Source: Hydrocarboniphaga sp965279055 (GTDB lineage: Bacteria; Pseudomonadota; Gammaproteobacteria; Nevskiales; Nevskiaceae). From it: DNA of 64,000 bases. The stretch lies in contig NZ_OZ257125.1 in the NCBI RefSeq assembly GCF_965279055.1, positions 4,650,001 through 4,714,000 on the forward strand, given 5' to 3'. Position 1 is the first letter of the stretch. Each line of letters opens with the position of its first letter. Made by a program: the position numbers and the translations under genes. Below, piece after piece: positions 9,276-17,151 of this stretch. A model generated the notes under the pieces. It did not search any database. It saw only the letters and a program-made list of their open reading frames with translations, and had not been told where the DNA came from.

Positions 9276-9896
9276 TTACGGCTTCTCTTTGATCGTCAGC
9301 ACCGGCAACTGGATGTTGCGCGCGATCGCGATCAGCCTCAGACCGGCGATCAGCGCCATGCCGGCGAAGCCGGCCGGTGTGCGCTCGACGCCCCAGGACT
9401 GCAGCAGCACGTAGAGCGTCGCCCCGGCGATCACCGCGGTGCCGTAGATCGTGCCGGGCCGCAGCAGCAGCGGGATGTCGTTGCACAGCACGTCGCGCAG
9501 CACGCCGCCGAAGGTGCCGGTGATCGTCGCCATCACGACGACGATCAGGCCCGGCAGACCGGCGGCTTCGGCGATGCGGGCGCCGGAAATCGAGAACAGC
9601 GCCAGGCCCAGCGCGTCGGCGATCTGCAGTACGCGCTCGCTGGGATGGCGCCAGCGCAGCATCAGCACGGTGATCGCGGCCGCGACCAGAATCGTGACCA
9701 GATAGCCGGTGTCGGTAAACCAGAACGGCGTGCGGCCGAGCAGCAGGTCGCGCACGGTGCCGCCGCCGGTCGCGGTCATCACGGCGATCACCGCGACGCC
9801 GAGCAGGTCCAGGCCCTTGCGGCCGGCCGCGAGCACTGCCGACACCGCGAACACCGCGGTGCCGGCGTATTCCAGCGCATGCGGCAAGCTCACCAC
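9276..9896 (-). CDS. trimeric intracellular cation channel-like (UPF0126/YicG) membrane protein
   Basis: Small integral membrane protein of the UPF0126 family, the bacterial relatives of TRIC cation channels. It contains two repeats of three membrane helices. The repeat signatures are VMTATGGGTVRDLLLG (about residues 50-65) and MATITGTFGGVLRDVLC (about 135-151), each with the paired-glycine kink followed by an RD dipeptide. Length (206 residues) is normal. I chose GTG 9896 (GTG 9893 equally possible) because it follows the metF stop by two bases and gives the usual short N-terminus before HALEYAGTAVFAVSA. No ATG is available there. The tight junction implies co-expression with metF, but no functional link to methionine metabolism is known to me. 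Confidence 0.85.
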   Translation of the reverse strand: MVSLPHALEYAGTAVFAVSAVLAAGRKGLDLLGVAVIAVMTATGGGTVRDLLLGRTPFWFTDTGYLVTILVAAAITVLMLRWRHPSERVLQIADALGLALFSISGARIAEAAGLPGLIVVVMATITGTFGGVLRDVLCNDIPLLLRPGTIYGTAVIAGATLYVLLQSWGVERTPAGFAGMALIAGLRLIAIARNIQLPVLTIKEKP

Positions 9897-9898
9897 GA

Positions 9899-10753
9899 TC
9901 AGCGGCGGCCGATTCCCAGCGCGCTGCACAGGCGCAAGGTCGGATCGGCCTGGTTGATGGTGTAGAAGTGCAGGCTCGGCACGCCGCCCTTGATCAGCGT
10001 CTCGCACAGGCGCGCGACCACTTCGGTGCCGAAATCCAGCAGCGCCGGCTTGTCGTCCTGCAGTTCTTCGAGGCGCAGGCGAATCCAGCGCGGCAGGTCG
10101 GCACCGCAGTTGGCGGTGAAGCGCAGGATGTTCTGGTAGCCGGTGATCGGCATGATGCCGGGCACGATCGCCGCGCTGATGCCGGCTTTGACGCAGCGCT
10201 CGCGGAAGCTGAAATACGCGTCGGCGTTGTAGAACAGCTGGGTGATCGCCGCGTCGGCGCCGGCCTCGACCTTGCGCTTGAAGTGCGCGAAGTCGGCGCT
10301 GATGTTGTCGGCCTGCGGATGCATCTCCGGGTACGCGGCGACTTCGATACGAAAGTGATCGCCATGGCTTTCGCGGATGAACGCGACCAGCTCGTTGGCG
10401 AAGTGGAATTCACCCGGAGCGGCCGGGCTGTACGCGGTCGCCGGCAGATCGCCGCGCAGCGCGACGATGCGCTTGACGCCGGCGTCGCGGTACTGATTCA
10501 GCAAGGCCGCGATGTGCATGCGCGTGCTGCCGATGCAGGTCAGATGCGGCGCGGCCTCCACGCCGGTTTCGCGCACGACCGTCATCAGTGTTTCGTAAGT
10601 GCCGTTCTGGTCCGAGCCGAGCGCGCCGTAAGTCACCGAGAAAAACTCGGGGCCGGTGGCGGCGAGTTGCTTCAGCGTCGCGGGCAGTTTCGCAGCGCCT
10701 TCGGGCGTGCGCGGCGGGAACAGTTCAAGCGAGAATTTTTGGCTGGTGCTCAT
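9899..10753 (-). CDS. metF: 5,10-methylenetetrahydrofolate reductase
   Basis: Flavoenzyme that reduces 5,10-methylene-THF to 5-methyl-THF, the methyl donor for methionine synthesis. The 284-residue product (ATG 10753, GAAGGG seven bases upstream) has the family N-terminus FSLELFPPRTPEG, the SVTYGALGS strand, the folate/FAD region (CIGSTRMHI, RIVALRGDLP) and the AITQLFYNADAY and PGIMPITGYQNI segments. It lies downstream of ahcY on the same strand, separated by a family B repeat. Together they serve the activated-methyl cycle. A more upstream TTG at 10768 would remove the spacing to the Shine-Dalgarno sequence and was not used. Confidence 0.96.
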   Translation of the reverse strand: MSTSQKFSLELFPPRTPEGAAKLPATLKQLAATGPEFFSVTYGALGSDQNGTYETLMTVVRETGVEAAPHLTCIGSTRMHIAALLNQYRDAGVKRIVALRGDLPATAYSPAAPGEFHFANELVAFIRESHGDHFRIEVAAYPEMHPQADNISADFAHFKRKVEAGADAAITQLFYNADAYFSFRERCVKAGISAAIVPGIMPITGYQNILRFTANCGADLPRWIRLRLEELQDDKPALLDFGTEVVARLCETLIKGGVPSLHFYTINQADPTLRLCSALGIGRR

Positions 10754-10775
10754 GTTGCAACCCTTCAACGAAAAA

Positions 10776-10912
10776 CCCCTCTCCCACCGGGAGAGGGGCA
10801 GGGGTGAGGGCGTTGCAGAGCGTGGGGCGACTCCATCGACATCCAGGTGGGCCCCACGCCTTGAAACGCCCTCATCCGGCGCTTCGCGCCACCTTCTCCC
10901 GCAGGGAGAAGG
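10776..10912. repeat. intergenic repeat, family B
   Basis: This 137-base element fills the ahcY-metF gap. It starts with a hairpin of CCCCTCTCCC and GGGAGAGGGG, followed by CAGGGGTGAGGG, and ends with CCCTCATCCGGCGC and a second hairpin (CCTTCTCCC, GGGAGAAGG). A second copy lies at 62322-62428. The two outer hairpins are conserved while the centre differs. Transcripts of the ahcY-metF run would have to cross it. Confidence 0.8.
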
Positions 10913-10919
10913 CTACAGC

Positions 10920-12359
10920 CTAGTAGCGATAGTGCTCGGGCTTGTACGGGCCTTCCACCGGCACGCCGAGGTAGTCGGCCTGATCCTGGGTCAGCTTGGT
11001 CAGCTTGACGCCGATCTGCTCCAGATGCAGCGCGGCGACTTCCTCGTCGAGCTTCTTCGGCAGGCGATACACGGTCTTCTCGTAGGCGTCCTTGTTCTTC
11101 CACAGATCGATCTGCGCGAGCGTCTGGTTGGAAAAGGAGTTGCTCATCACGAACGCCGGGTGGCCGTTGGCGCAGCCCAGGTTCACGAGGCGGCCTTCGG
11201 CGAGGATGTAGATCGCCTTGCCGCCCGGGAAGGTGTAGTGGTCGACCTGCGGCTTGATGTTCATCTTGACCACGCCTTCGGCAGTGTTCAGACGATCCAT
11301 CTGGATTTCGTTGTCGAAGTGGCCGATGTTGCACACCAGCGCGTTGTGCTTCATGCGCTTCATGTGCTCGAGCGTGATGATGTCCTTGTTGCCGGTGGTG
11401 GTGACGTAGATGTCCGCCAGGCCCAGCGTGTCTTCGACGGTGTCGACCTGGAAGCCTTCCATCGCCGCCTGCAGCGCGTTGATGGGATCGATCTCGGTGA
11501 CGATGACGCGGGCGCCGAGGCCGCGCAGCGAATGCGCGCTGCCCTTGCCGACGTCGCCGTAACCGCAGACCACGGCGACCTTGCCGGCGATCATCAGATC
11601 GGTGGCGCGCTTGATGCCGTCGGCCAGCGACTCGCGGCAGCCGTAGAGGTTGTCGAACTTGCTCTTGGTAACCGAGTCGTTGACGTTGATCGCCGGCACC
11701 AGCAGCTTGCCCGCTTCCACCATCTGGTACAGGCGATGCACGCCGGTGGTGGTCTCCTCGGAGACGCCGCGCCAGTCCTTGACCACGCGGGTCCAGAAGC
11801 CCGGGCGCTCCTTGAGCACCTTCTTCAGCAGGTCCTTGATGACCTTGACTTCATGGTTGTCGGACGGCGTGTTGACCCAGTCCGAACCGTTTTCCAGCTC
11901 GAAGCCCTTGTGGATCAGCAGGGTCACGTCGCCGCCGTCGTCGACGACCAGCTCCGGGCCGGTCAGCGTGCCGTCGGGCAAGGTGAAGGTGATCGCGTCC
12001 AGCGCCAGATCCCAGTATTCCTCCAGTGTCTCGCCCTTCCAGGCGAACACCGGCGTGCCGGCGGCGGCGACCGCCGCGGCGGCGTCGTCCGAGGTCGAGA
12101 AGATGTTGCAGCTGGCCCAGCGCACCGAGGCGCCGAGGTGGCCGAGGGTTTCCAGCAGCACCGCGGTTTCCTTGGTCATGTGCAGCGAGCCCGTCAGACG
12201 CACGCCCTTGAGCGGCTTCAGCGGCGCGTACTTGGCGCGGATGCTCATCAGGCCGGGCATTTCCTCTTCGGCCATCTTGATGCGCTTGCGGCCGAATTCG
12301 GCCAGGGAGAGATCGCGGACCTTGAAGTCGTGGGCAGCGGGGGAGAGCGGAGCGTTCAT
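10920..12359 (-). CDS. ahcY: S-adenosyl-L-homocysteine hydrolase
   Basis: Cytosolic NAD-dependent enzyme that splits S-adenosylhomocysteine into adenosine and homocysteine, relieving product inhibition of methyltransferases. The 479-residue product begins at ATG 12359 and has the full family pattern: GVRLTGSLHMTKETAVL near the N-terminus, VNDSVTKSKFDN, the NAD-binding GYGDVGKGSA loop with VIVTEIDP, and the C-terminal GVPVEGPYKPEHYRY. The length is that of the insertion-containing proteobacterial type. Its upstream region holds an 18-bp palindrome (12390-12407) shared with divergent ppc. metF follows downstream. A leader of 30-odd bases makes an SAH riboswitch unlikely. Confidence 0.98.
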   Translation of the reverse strand: MNAPLSPAAHDFKVRDLSLAEFGRKRIKMAEEEMPGLMSIRAKYAPLKPLKGVRLTGSLHMTKETAVLLETLGHLGASVRWASCNIFSTSDDAAAAVAAAGTPVFAWKGETLEEYWDLALDAITFTLPDGTLTGPELVVDDGGDVTLLIHKGFELENGSDWVNTPSDNHEVKVIKDLLKKVLKERPGFWTRVVKDWRGVSEETTTGVHRLYQMVEAGKLLVPAINVNDSVTKSKFDNLYGCRESLADGIKRATDLMIAGKVAVVCGYGDVGKGSAHSLRGLGARVIVTEIDPINALQAAMEGFQVDTVEDTLGLADIYVTTTGNKDIITLEHMKRMKHNALVCNIGHFDNEIQMDRLNTAEGVVKMNIKPQVDHYTFPGGKAIYILAEGRLVNLGCANGHPAFVMSNSFSNQTLAQIDLWKNKDAYEKTVYRLPKKLDEEVAALHLEQIGVKLTKLTQDQADYLGVPVEGPYKPEHYRY

Positions 12360-12389
12360 GGCGAATTCCAGGTGGAGACGGAACGAGTA

Positions 12390-12407
12390 TATCCGCTTAT
12401 GCGGATA
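12390..12407. promoter_or_regulatory. 18-bp palindrome between ahcY and ppc, candidate operator
   Basis: TATCCGC and GCGGATA flank TTAT as a perfect inverted repeat, and a further GGATAT follows at 12411. The site lies 31 bases upstream of the ahcY ATG and 58 bases upstream of the ppc ATG. Methyl-cycle genes in many proteobacteria are controlled by ArsR-type SahR at palindromes close to the start. Whether SahR binds this sequence is inference. Confidence 0.55.
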
Positions 12408-12465
12408 AAGGGATATGTTTAGTGGCGGCGGGGCGAAGGTATGCCAATTGCGTACCCAGACAGCC

Positions 12466-15195
12466 ATGAAAACCTCAGATCTCAGCTCCGAACTCGTCTC
12501 CCCGCCGGCCCGCGGCACCCTGGACGCGCCGCTGCGCGAAGACGTGCGCCATCTCGGCAATACCGTCGGCGAGTTGCTCGCCGAACAGCTGGGCGAGGCG
12601 ATGTTCGAGCAGGTCGAGGCGATCCGCACGCGCTCGATCGCGCGCCGCGAGCAGCAGCAGCCGCTGTCCGGCCTGGCCGAGACCCTGAAAGCGCTGCCGG
12701 TGGCGACCGCCGAGGCGCTGACGCGCTCGTTCGCGACCTACTTCCAGATGGTCAACATCGCCGAGCGCGTGCACCGCATCCGCCGCCGCCGCCAATACCA
12801 GCGCGAGGCGACCCGGCCGCAGCCGGACGGCCTGGTCGATGCGCTGCAGCGGCTGAAAGCCGCCGGTGTCAGCGTCGATGAGCTGCTGACCGCACTCGGC
12901 AGGCTCGACGTCGAGCCGGTATTCACCGCGCACCCGACCGAGGCGATCCGGCGCTCCCTGCTGGAGAAAGAACAGGAGATCGTGCGCTGCCTGGTCAACG
13001 GCTTCGACGATGCGCGCACGCCGATGGAAGCCACGGCCGACTGGGAGCGGCTGCGCATGGCGATGACCGCCGGCTGGCAGACCAGCGACACCTCGGCGGT
13101 GCGCCTGACCGTCGCCGACGAGCTGGAGCATGTCGGCTTCTACATCGGCGGGCCGCTGTATCTGGTGGTGCCGGTGTTCTACGAGCTGCTCGAAGACGCG
13201 CTGAGCACGGTCTACGGTGTCACCGAAGACCTGCCGCGGCTGCTGCGCTTCGCCACCTGGGTCGGCGGCGACATGGACGGCAACCCCAACGTCGGCGCCG
13301 AAACCATCGCCGCGACGCTGTCGACGCAGCGCAACCAGGTGCTCGACCGTTACGTCAGCGAGGTCAGCGACCTGGCGCGGCTGCTGTCGCAGACGGTGAA
13401 TCGCGCGCAGATTTCCGAGGCGGTGATGCAGCTCAGCGAGGACTATCGCGCGCGCTTTCCGCAAGCCGCGGCGGCAATCCGCCCGCGTCATGCCGACATG
13501 CCGTATCGCGTGCTGTTGACGTTGATTCGCGCGCGCCTGCGCGCGACGCAGCGCGACGACGTCGCCAACGCCTATCCGGATGCGGCCGCGTTTCTGGCCG
13601 ACATCGACCAGGTCGCCGACAGCCTGCGCGCGCATCGAGGCCTGCATGCGGGCTGGTTCCAGGTGCGGCGTCTGCGCTGGCGCATCCGCACGTTCGGCTT
13701 CCATCTGGCACGGCTCGATCTGCGCCAGGATTCGCGCATCCACGCGCAGGCGGTCGGCGCGCTGCTGAATGATCCGGACTGGGCCGATCGCAGCAGTGAA
13801 GATCAGGCCGAAACGCTGACGCCTTACGCGGCTGGCGAAGCGCGCTTTCCGCGGCCCGGCGCCGCGGTCGCGGCGAAGACGCTGGCGGTGTTCGATCAGC
13901 TCGACCAGTCGCGTACGCGCTACGGCGCCGATGCGACCGGGCTGTACATCATCAGCATGGCGCAGCGCGGCGCCGACGTGCTCGCGGTGCTGGCGCTGGC
14001 CCGTCAGGGCGGGCTCGCCGAACCGGACGCGCCGGTGCCGCTGGACATCGCGCCGCTGTTCGAGACCGTCGACGACCTGAAGCAGGGCCCCGACACCTTG
14101 CGCGCCTTGCTCGCGAATCCGGTGTATCGGGCGCATCTGCAGGCGCGCGGCGACCGCCAGTACGTGATGCTCGGCTATTCCGACAGCGGCAAGGACGGCG
14201 GCACGCTCGCATCGCGCTGGGGCCTGCAGCGCGCGCAGGTCGAGCTGCTCGAAGTCGCCGCCGAAGCCGGCATACGCCTGAGCTTTTTCCACGGCCGCGG
14301 CGGCAGTGCCAGCCGGGGTGGTACGCGCGTGATGCCGGCACTGATGGCCAGTCCGCGCGGCTCGGTCGGCGGCACCTTCCGCGTCACCGAACAGGGCGAA
14401 GTGATCCACCGCAAATACGGCATTCGTGCGCTGGCTTTGCGCGAACTCGAGCAATCGGTGGCGGCGACCTTGCGCGCCAGCCTGCGGCCGCGTTTGAACG
14501 AGCCGCGCGAAGAAGGCTGGAAGCAGATGATGGCGGCGATCGCCGGCTACAGCCGCGAGGCCTACCGCGCCTTCGTCACCGATCCGAAATTCGTCGAGTA
14601 TTTCCGCAGCGCGACGCCGATCGACGTGATTGAGAAAATGACGCTGGGCTCGCGGCCTTCACGCCGCGGCAGCATGAAAGGCGTCGAGAGCCTGCGCGCG
14701 ATTCCCTGGGTATTCGCGTGGACGCAGTGCCGCGCGGTGCTGACCGCGTGGTACGGCCTGGGCAGCGCGCTGGAACGCGGCGCCGCCGAGTTCGGCGAAG
14801 AGCGCATGCTGGAAATGGCGCGCGACTGGGGCTTCGTGCGCTCGATGCTGGATGACGTCGACATGGTGCTGGCCAAGTGCGACCTCGACATCGCCGAGGC
14901 ATTCTCGAAACTCTCCGGCGATCTGCACGCGCATTTCTACCCGATGATCCGCGCCGAATTCGATCGCACCGTCGCCTGGGTGCTGAAGCTGAAAAGCGCG
15001 GACCGCCTGCTCGCCGGCGACGTCAAGCTGGCGCAGTCGATACGGCTGCGCAATCCCTATGTCGATCCGATCAGCCTGATCCAGGTCGATCTGCTGGCGC
15101 GCTGGCGCGCCGGCGGCAGCGAGGACGAGGCGCTGCTGCGCGCGCTGGTGGCGACCGTCAATGGCGTGTCGCAGGGGCTGCAGAACACCGGTTGA
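12466..15195 (+). CDS. ppc: phosphoenolpyruvate carboxylase
   Basis: Cytosolic anaplerotic enzyme that makes oxaloacetate from PEP and bicarbonate. ATG 12466 gives 909 residues. Recognisable elements are the N-terminal LREDVRHLGNTVGELL, the catalytic histidine motif VFTAHPTEAIRR (His156), GGDMDGNPNV, LGYSDSGKDGG, the mobile-loop motif FFHGRGGSASRGG, the PSRRGSMKGVESLRAIPWVFAWTQ block in two parts, and the invariant C-terminal QNTG. It is divergent from ahcY with the palindrome at 12390 between them. A family A repeat follows the stop by about ten bases. No oddities were seen. Confidence 0.98.
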   Translation: MKTSDLSSELVSPPARGTLDAPLREDVRHLGNTVGELLAEQLGEAMFEQVEAIRTRSIARREQQQPLSGLAETLKALPVATAEALTRSFATYFQMVNIAERVHRIRRRRQYQREATRPQPDGLVDALQRLKAAGVSVDELLTALGRLDVEPVFTAHPTEAIRRSLLEKEQEIVRCLVNGFDDARTPMEATADWERLRMAMTAGWQTSDTSAVRLTVADELEHVGFYIGGPLYLVVPVFYELLEDALSTVYGVTEDLPRLLRFATWVGGDMDGNPNVGAETIAATLSTQRNQVLDRYVSEVSDLARLLSQTVNRAQISEAVMQLSEDYRARFPQAAAAIRPRHADMPYRVLLTLIRARLRATQRDDVANAYPDAAAFLADIDQVADSLRAHRGLHAGWFQVRRLRWRIRTFGFHLARLDLRQDSRIHAQAVGALLNDPDWADRSSEDQAETLTPYAAGEARFPRPGAAVAAKTLAVFDQLDQSRTRYGADATGLYIISMAQRGADVLAVLALARQGGLAEPDAPVPLDIAPLFETVDDLKQGPDTLRALLANPVYRAHLQARGDRQYVMLGYSDSGKDGGTLASRWGLQRAQVELLEVAAEAGIRLSFFHGRGGSASRGGTRVMPALMASPRGSVGGTFRVTEQGEVIHRKYGIRALALRELEQSVAATLRASLRPRLNEPREEGWKQMMAAIAGYSREAYRAFVTDPKFVEYFRSATPIDVIEKMTLGSRPSRRGSMKGVESLRAIPWVFAWTQCRAVLTAWYGLGSALERGAAEFGEERMLEMARDWGFVRSMLDDVDMVLAKCDLDIAEAFSKLSGDLHAHFYPMIRAEFDRTVAWVLKLKSADRLLAGDVKLAQSIRLRNPYVDPISLIQVDLLARWRAGGSEDEALLRALVATVNGVSQGLQNTG

Positions 15196-15208
15196 GGCTC
15201 CGCTCCGC

Positions 15209-15243
15209 GTAGCCCGGGTGCAACCCGGGTTTCACCCGGGCTA
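15209..15243. repeat. family A intergenic repeat (complete copy)
   Basis: GTAGCCCGGGT with internal GCAACCCGGGTTTC and the closing ACCCGGGCTA. It lies immediately after ppc and 16 bases before the GNAT gene, whose ribosome-binding region it adjoins. Confidence 0.85.
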
Positions 15244-15259
15244 GGGCTAAACTTCGCGA

Positions 15260-15736
15260 ATGAGCACATTGCACATCAGCACCGATCCGGACCGGCTCGA
15301 CGTCGAGCTGATCCACCGCTACCTCTGCGAAGACTCGTACTGGGCCAGGGGCATTCCGCGCGCGACGGTCGAGCGCTCGCTGCAGCATTCGCTGTGCTTC
15401 GGCGGCTATATCGACGGCGGGCAGGTCGCGTTCGCGCGGGTGATTTCGGACTACGCGACCTTCGCCTATCTGGCCGACGTGTTCGTGCTCGACGGCCATC
15501 GCGGCCGCGGCTACAGCAAGGCCTTGATGCAGGCGGTGATCGCGCATCCGCAGCTGCAGGGCCTGCGCCGCTTCATGCTGGCAACCGCCGACGCGCACAC
15601 GCTGTACCAGAGCTTCGGCTTTACCGCGCCGGCCAAGCCGCAGAACCTGATGGAGCGCTGCTTTCCGGACCTCTATCAGCAGCAGAAGCAATCGAAGCCG
15701 ATTCCGGCGCCGCAGAAACGCCGTAGCGGGCAGTGA
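15260..15736 (+). CDS. GNAT-family N-acetyltransferase
   Basis: Predicted cytosolic acetyl-CoA-dependent acyltransferase of unknown substrate, 158 residues. Motif A (VFVLDGHRGRGYSKALMQAV, about residues 75-94) contains the RGRGYS acetyl-CoA pyrophosphate loop. LYQSFGF (about 115-121) is the usual motif B. The N-terminus (ISTDPDRLDVELIHRYL, SYWARGIP) matches the small stand-alone acetyltransferases often annotated only as GNAT. The last 20 residues are Gln/Lys-rich and probably disordered. It stands between two intergenic repeats and appears to be monocistronic. Confidence 0.88.
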   Translation: MSTLHISTDPDRLDVELIHRYLCEDSYWARGIPRATVERSLQHSLCFGGYIDGGQVAFARVISDYATFAYLADVFVLDGHRGRGYSKALMQAVIAHPQLQGLRRFMLATADAHTLYQSFGFTAPAKPQNLMERCFPDLYQQQKQSKPIPAPQKRRSGQ

Positions 15737-15749
15737 GCATCCAACAAAA

Positions 15750-15854
15750 CTCCGTTCCTCCCGAGTAGCCGCTTGCGGCGTATCGAGGGACGCCTGCGAG
15801 GTCCATTGCGTCCCTCGATACGCTCACTGCGTGAGCTACTCGGGAGGAACGGAG
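15750..15854. repeat. family C nested inverted repeat
   Basis: The outer arms are exact 20-bp inverted repeats (CTCCGTTCCTCCCGAGTAGC at 15750 and its complement ending at 15854). Inside them is a second exact pair, GCGTATCGAGGGACGC and GCGTCCCTCGATACGC. The second copy at 39778-39875 has the same two arm sequences in the opposite nesting order. The right end supplies the last codons and stop of the minus-strand gene at 15836. Confidence 0.85.
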
Positions 15855-16837
15855 GTCGGTGAGTTCGGTGAAGGCGCAGGTGCTGGCAGCGTTCCATCCC
15901 AACGCAGCAGCGGCGTATGCAGCTTCTCGCCGCCGATCAGCGCGCTATTGCCGTCGGCTGCCAGGCCCATGCCCTCGGCGATACGCATGCGCGGCAGGCG
16001 CATCAGCACCGGATCCCGCGCCTTGAACGCCTGTGGCCAGTCCTCGTCGCCGCGGCGCTCGAAGATCGCCAGATGCGTATACGTCAGCACCGCCAGGCGG
16101 CGGCCGTCGGCGGACAGGTCCATTGCCGTCGGCGTGCCGCGGTTGCGATCGGCGCCGGTCAGCGAGGCCGGCGGCGCGGGCTGGCGATACAGCGACGGCA
16201 GGTCGGCGATGCGCCGCGCCACGGCGACACTCCCGGCAGGCGGATCCATCGGCACTTCATACAGCCCGGCCGGCTTGCGTTGCTTGTCCAGCAGCAGGAA
16301 GCGGCGGCGCGCCGGATCGGCAGCGAGCGCCTCGCAGTCGCGCGGGCCGTCCTCGAAGCGGAAGTCGATGGTCCGCAGCGGTTGCAGCGGCGCCGACGGC
16401 AGTTCGGCGCCGGGCTCGGCGACGATCCGGATCGCCAGCTGGGCGCGGAAGCTGAAGTTGTCGCCGGTATCCGCGACCGCCAGGTAGGCGACGCCGTCCT
16501 GCTGGTAGTTGGCGATGTCCTCCCAGTCGAAGGCCGGGACGGCCAGCAGGATCTTGCCCAGGCTGCGGCCGCGGCTGTCGAAGGCGAACAGCTCGGGCGC
16601 ACCGCCGCTGTCGTTGTGGCCCCACCAGCGATCGGCCACACGCCGCGACACCGCCAGCCCGGACAGCTCGACCAGGGTCGCGTCCTCGATCGCGCCGACC
16701 TGGCGGATCGCCGCATCCGCCGCGCCCAGTGCCGGCGCGGCCAGCAGCAGCAGCGCCGCAAGCACGCCGCGGGCGCGTCGTCCGGGATCGGCGTTCCACT
16801 GGTGCCTCCCAACCTTAACTTGTTTTTGTAAGTGCAT
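15836..16837 (-). CDS. secreted protein of unknown function, probable beta-propeller
   Basis: A 333-residue exported protein without a function I can name. A basic n-region and hydrophobic core (VLAALLLLAAPALGAADA, about residues 25-42) indicate Sec export. The mature part has motifs of a family of predicted periplasmic propeller or phytase-like esterase proteins: ELSGLAVSRR, WWGHNDSGGAPELFAFD, DWEDIANYQ, LAVADTGDN, DCEALAADPARRRFLLLDK and MDLSADGRRLAVLTYTHLAI. The start at 16837 is the only in-frame Met. A GGGAGG about 30 bases inside it points to an out-of-frame GTG and is probably chance. The C-terminal residues SVPPE and the stop lie inside or beside repeat C. Confidence 0.65.
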   Translation of the reverse strand: MHLQKQVKVGRHQWNADPGRRARGVLAALLLLAAPALGAADAAIRQVGAIEDATLVELSGLAVSRRVADRWWGHNDSGGAPELFAFDSRGRSLGKILLAVPAFDWEDIANYQQDGVAYLAVADTGDNFSFRAQLAIRIVAEPGAELPSAPLQPLRTIDFRFEDGPRDCEALAADPARRRFLLLDKQRKPAGLYEVPMDPPAGSVAVARRIADLPSLYRQPAPPASLTGADRNRGTPTAMDLSADGRRLAVLTYTHLAIFERRGDEDWPQAFKARDPVLMRLPRMRIAEGMGLAADGNSALIGGEKLHTPLLRWDGTLPAPAPSPNSPTSVPPE

Positions 16838-17151
16838 TGTATGGTTCAGGAATCGCTAAAAGCCCACAGCTTCTGTGGATAAAACTGTGGGCAATGTCGG
16901 GGCTGAGGACTTAAGTGGACGCCGTCATTCATATTTATGCGCGGCGACCAGTTTATAGTCATCTCCAATTTCATATTATATTCATAGGCTTACTGACTTG
17001 TTACGGCATTCTTGCAGAAACATGTCGTAGTTAAGGGCTCTACAGCGCGATCCTTTGCCGACTGTGCATAAGGGTTCCACCGAAATCATTCGGCTCCGCG
17101 CCGGTCTGCCGCGCTGCACAAGCGACCGGAGCGGGCGGTTAAACTGTTCCG
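16838..17151. other. 314-base AT-rich intergenic region with a hairpin and a DnaA-box-like nonamer
   Basis: No gene is seen here. The region is much more AT-rich than its surroundings and separates two divergent genes. GCCCACAG (16862-16869) pairs exactly with CTGTGGGC (16885-16892). Inside the loop is TGTGGATAA (16874-16882), the exact complement of the DnaA consensus TTATCCACA. AT-rich tracts follow (16930-17000). A single DnaA-like box does not make an origin. A divergent promoter region or an unrecognised small RNA are alternatives. Confidence 0.5.

Noticed and set aside
12360..12420. S-adenosylhomocysteine riboswitch before ahcY
   Set aside because: The available leader is too short and no pseudoknot-like conserved core is seen; the palindrome looks like a DNA operator instead.
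12475..14454. 659-codon frame antisense to ppc, and similar frames antisense to topA (56347-59238), metF, ahcY and oxyR
   Set aside because: All are complements of strongly conserved genes; none has a plausible start, ribosome-binding site or family pattern.
16862..16892. Replication origin
   Set aside because: Only one DnaA-like nonamer, and no dnaA, dnaN, gyrB or rpmH nearby.
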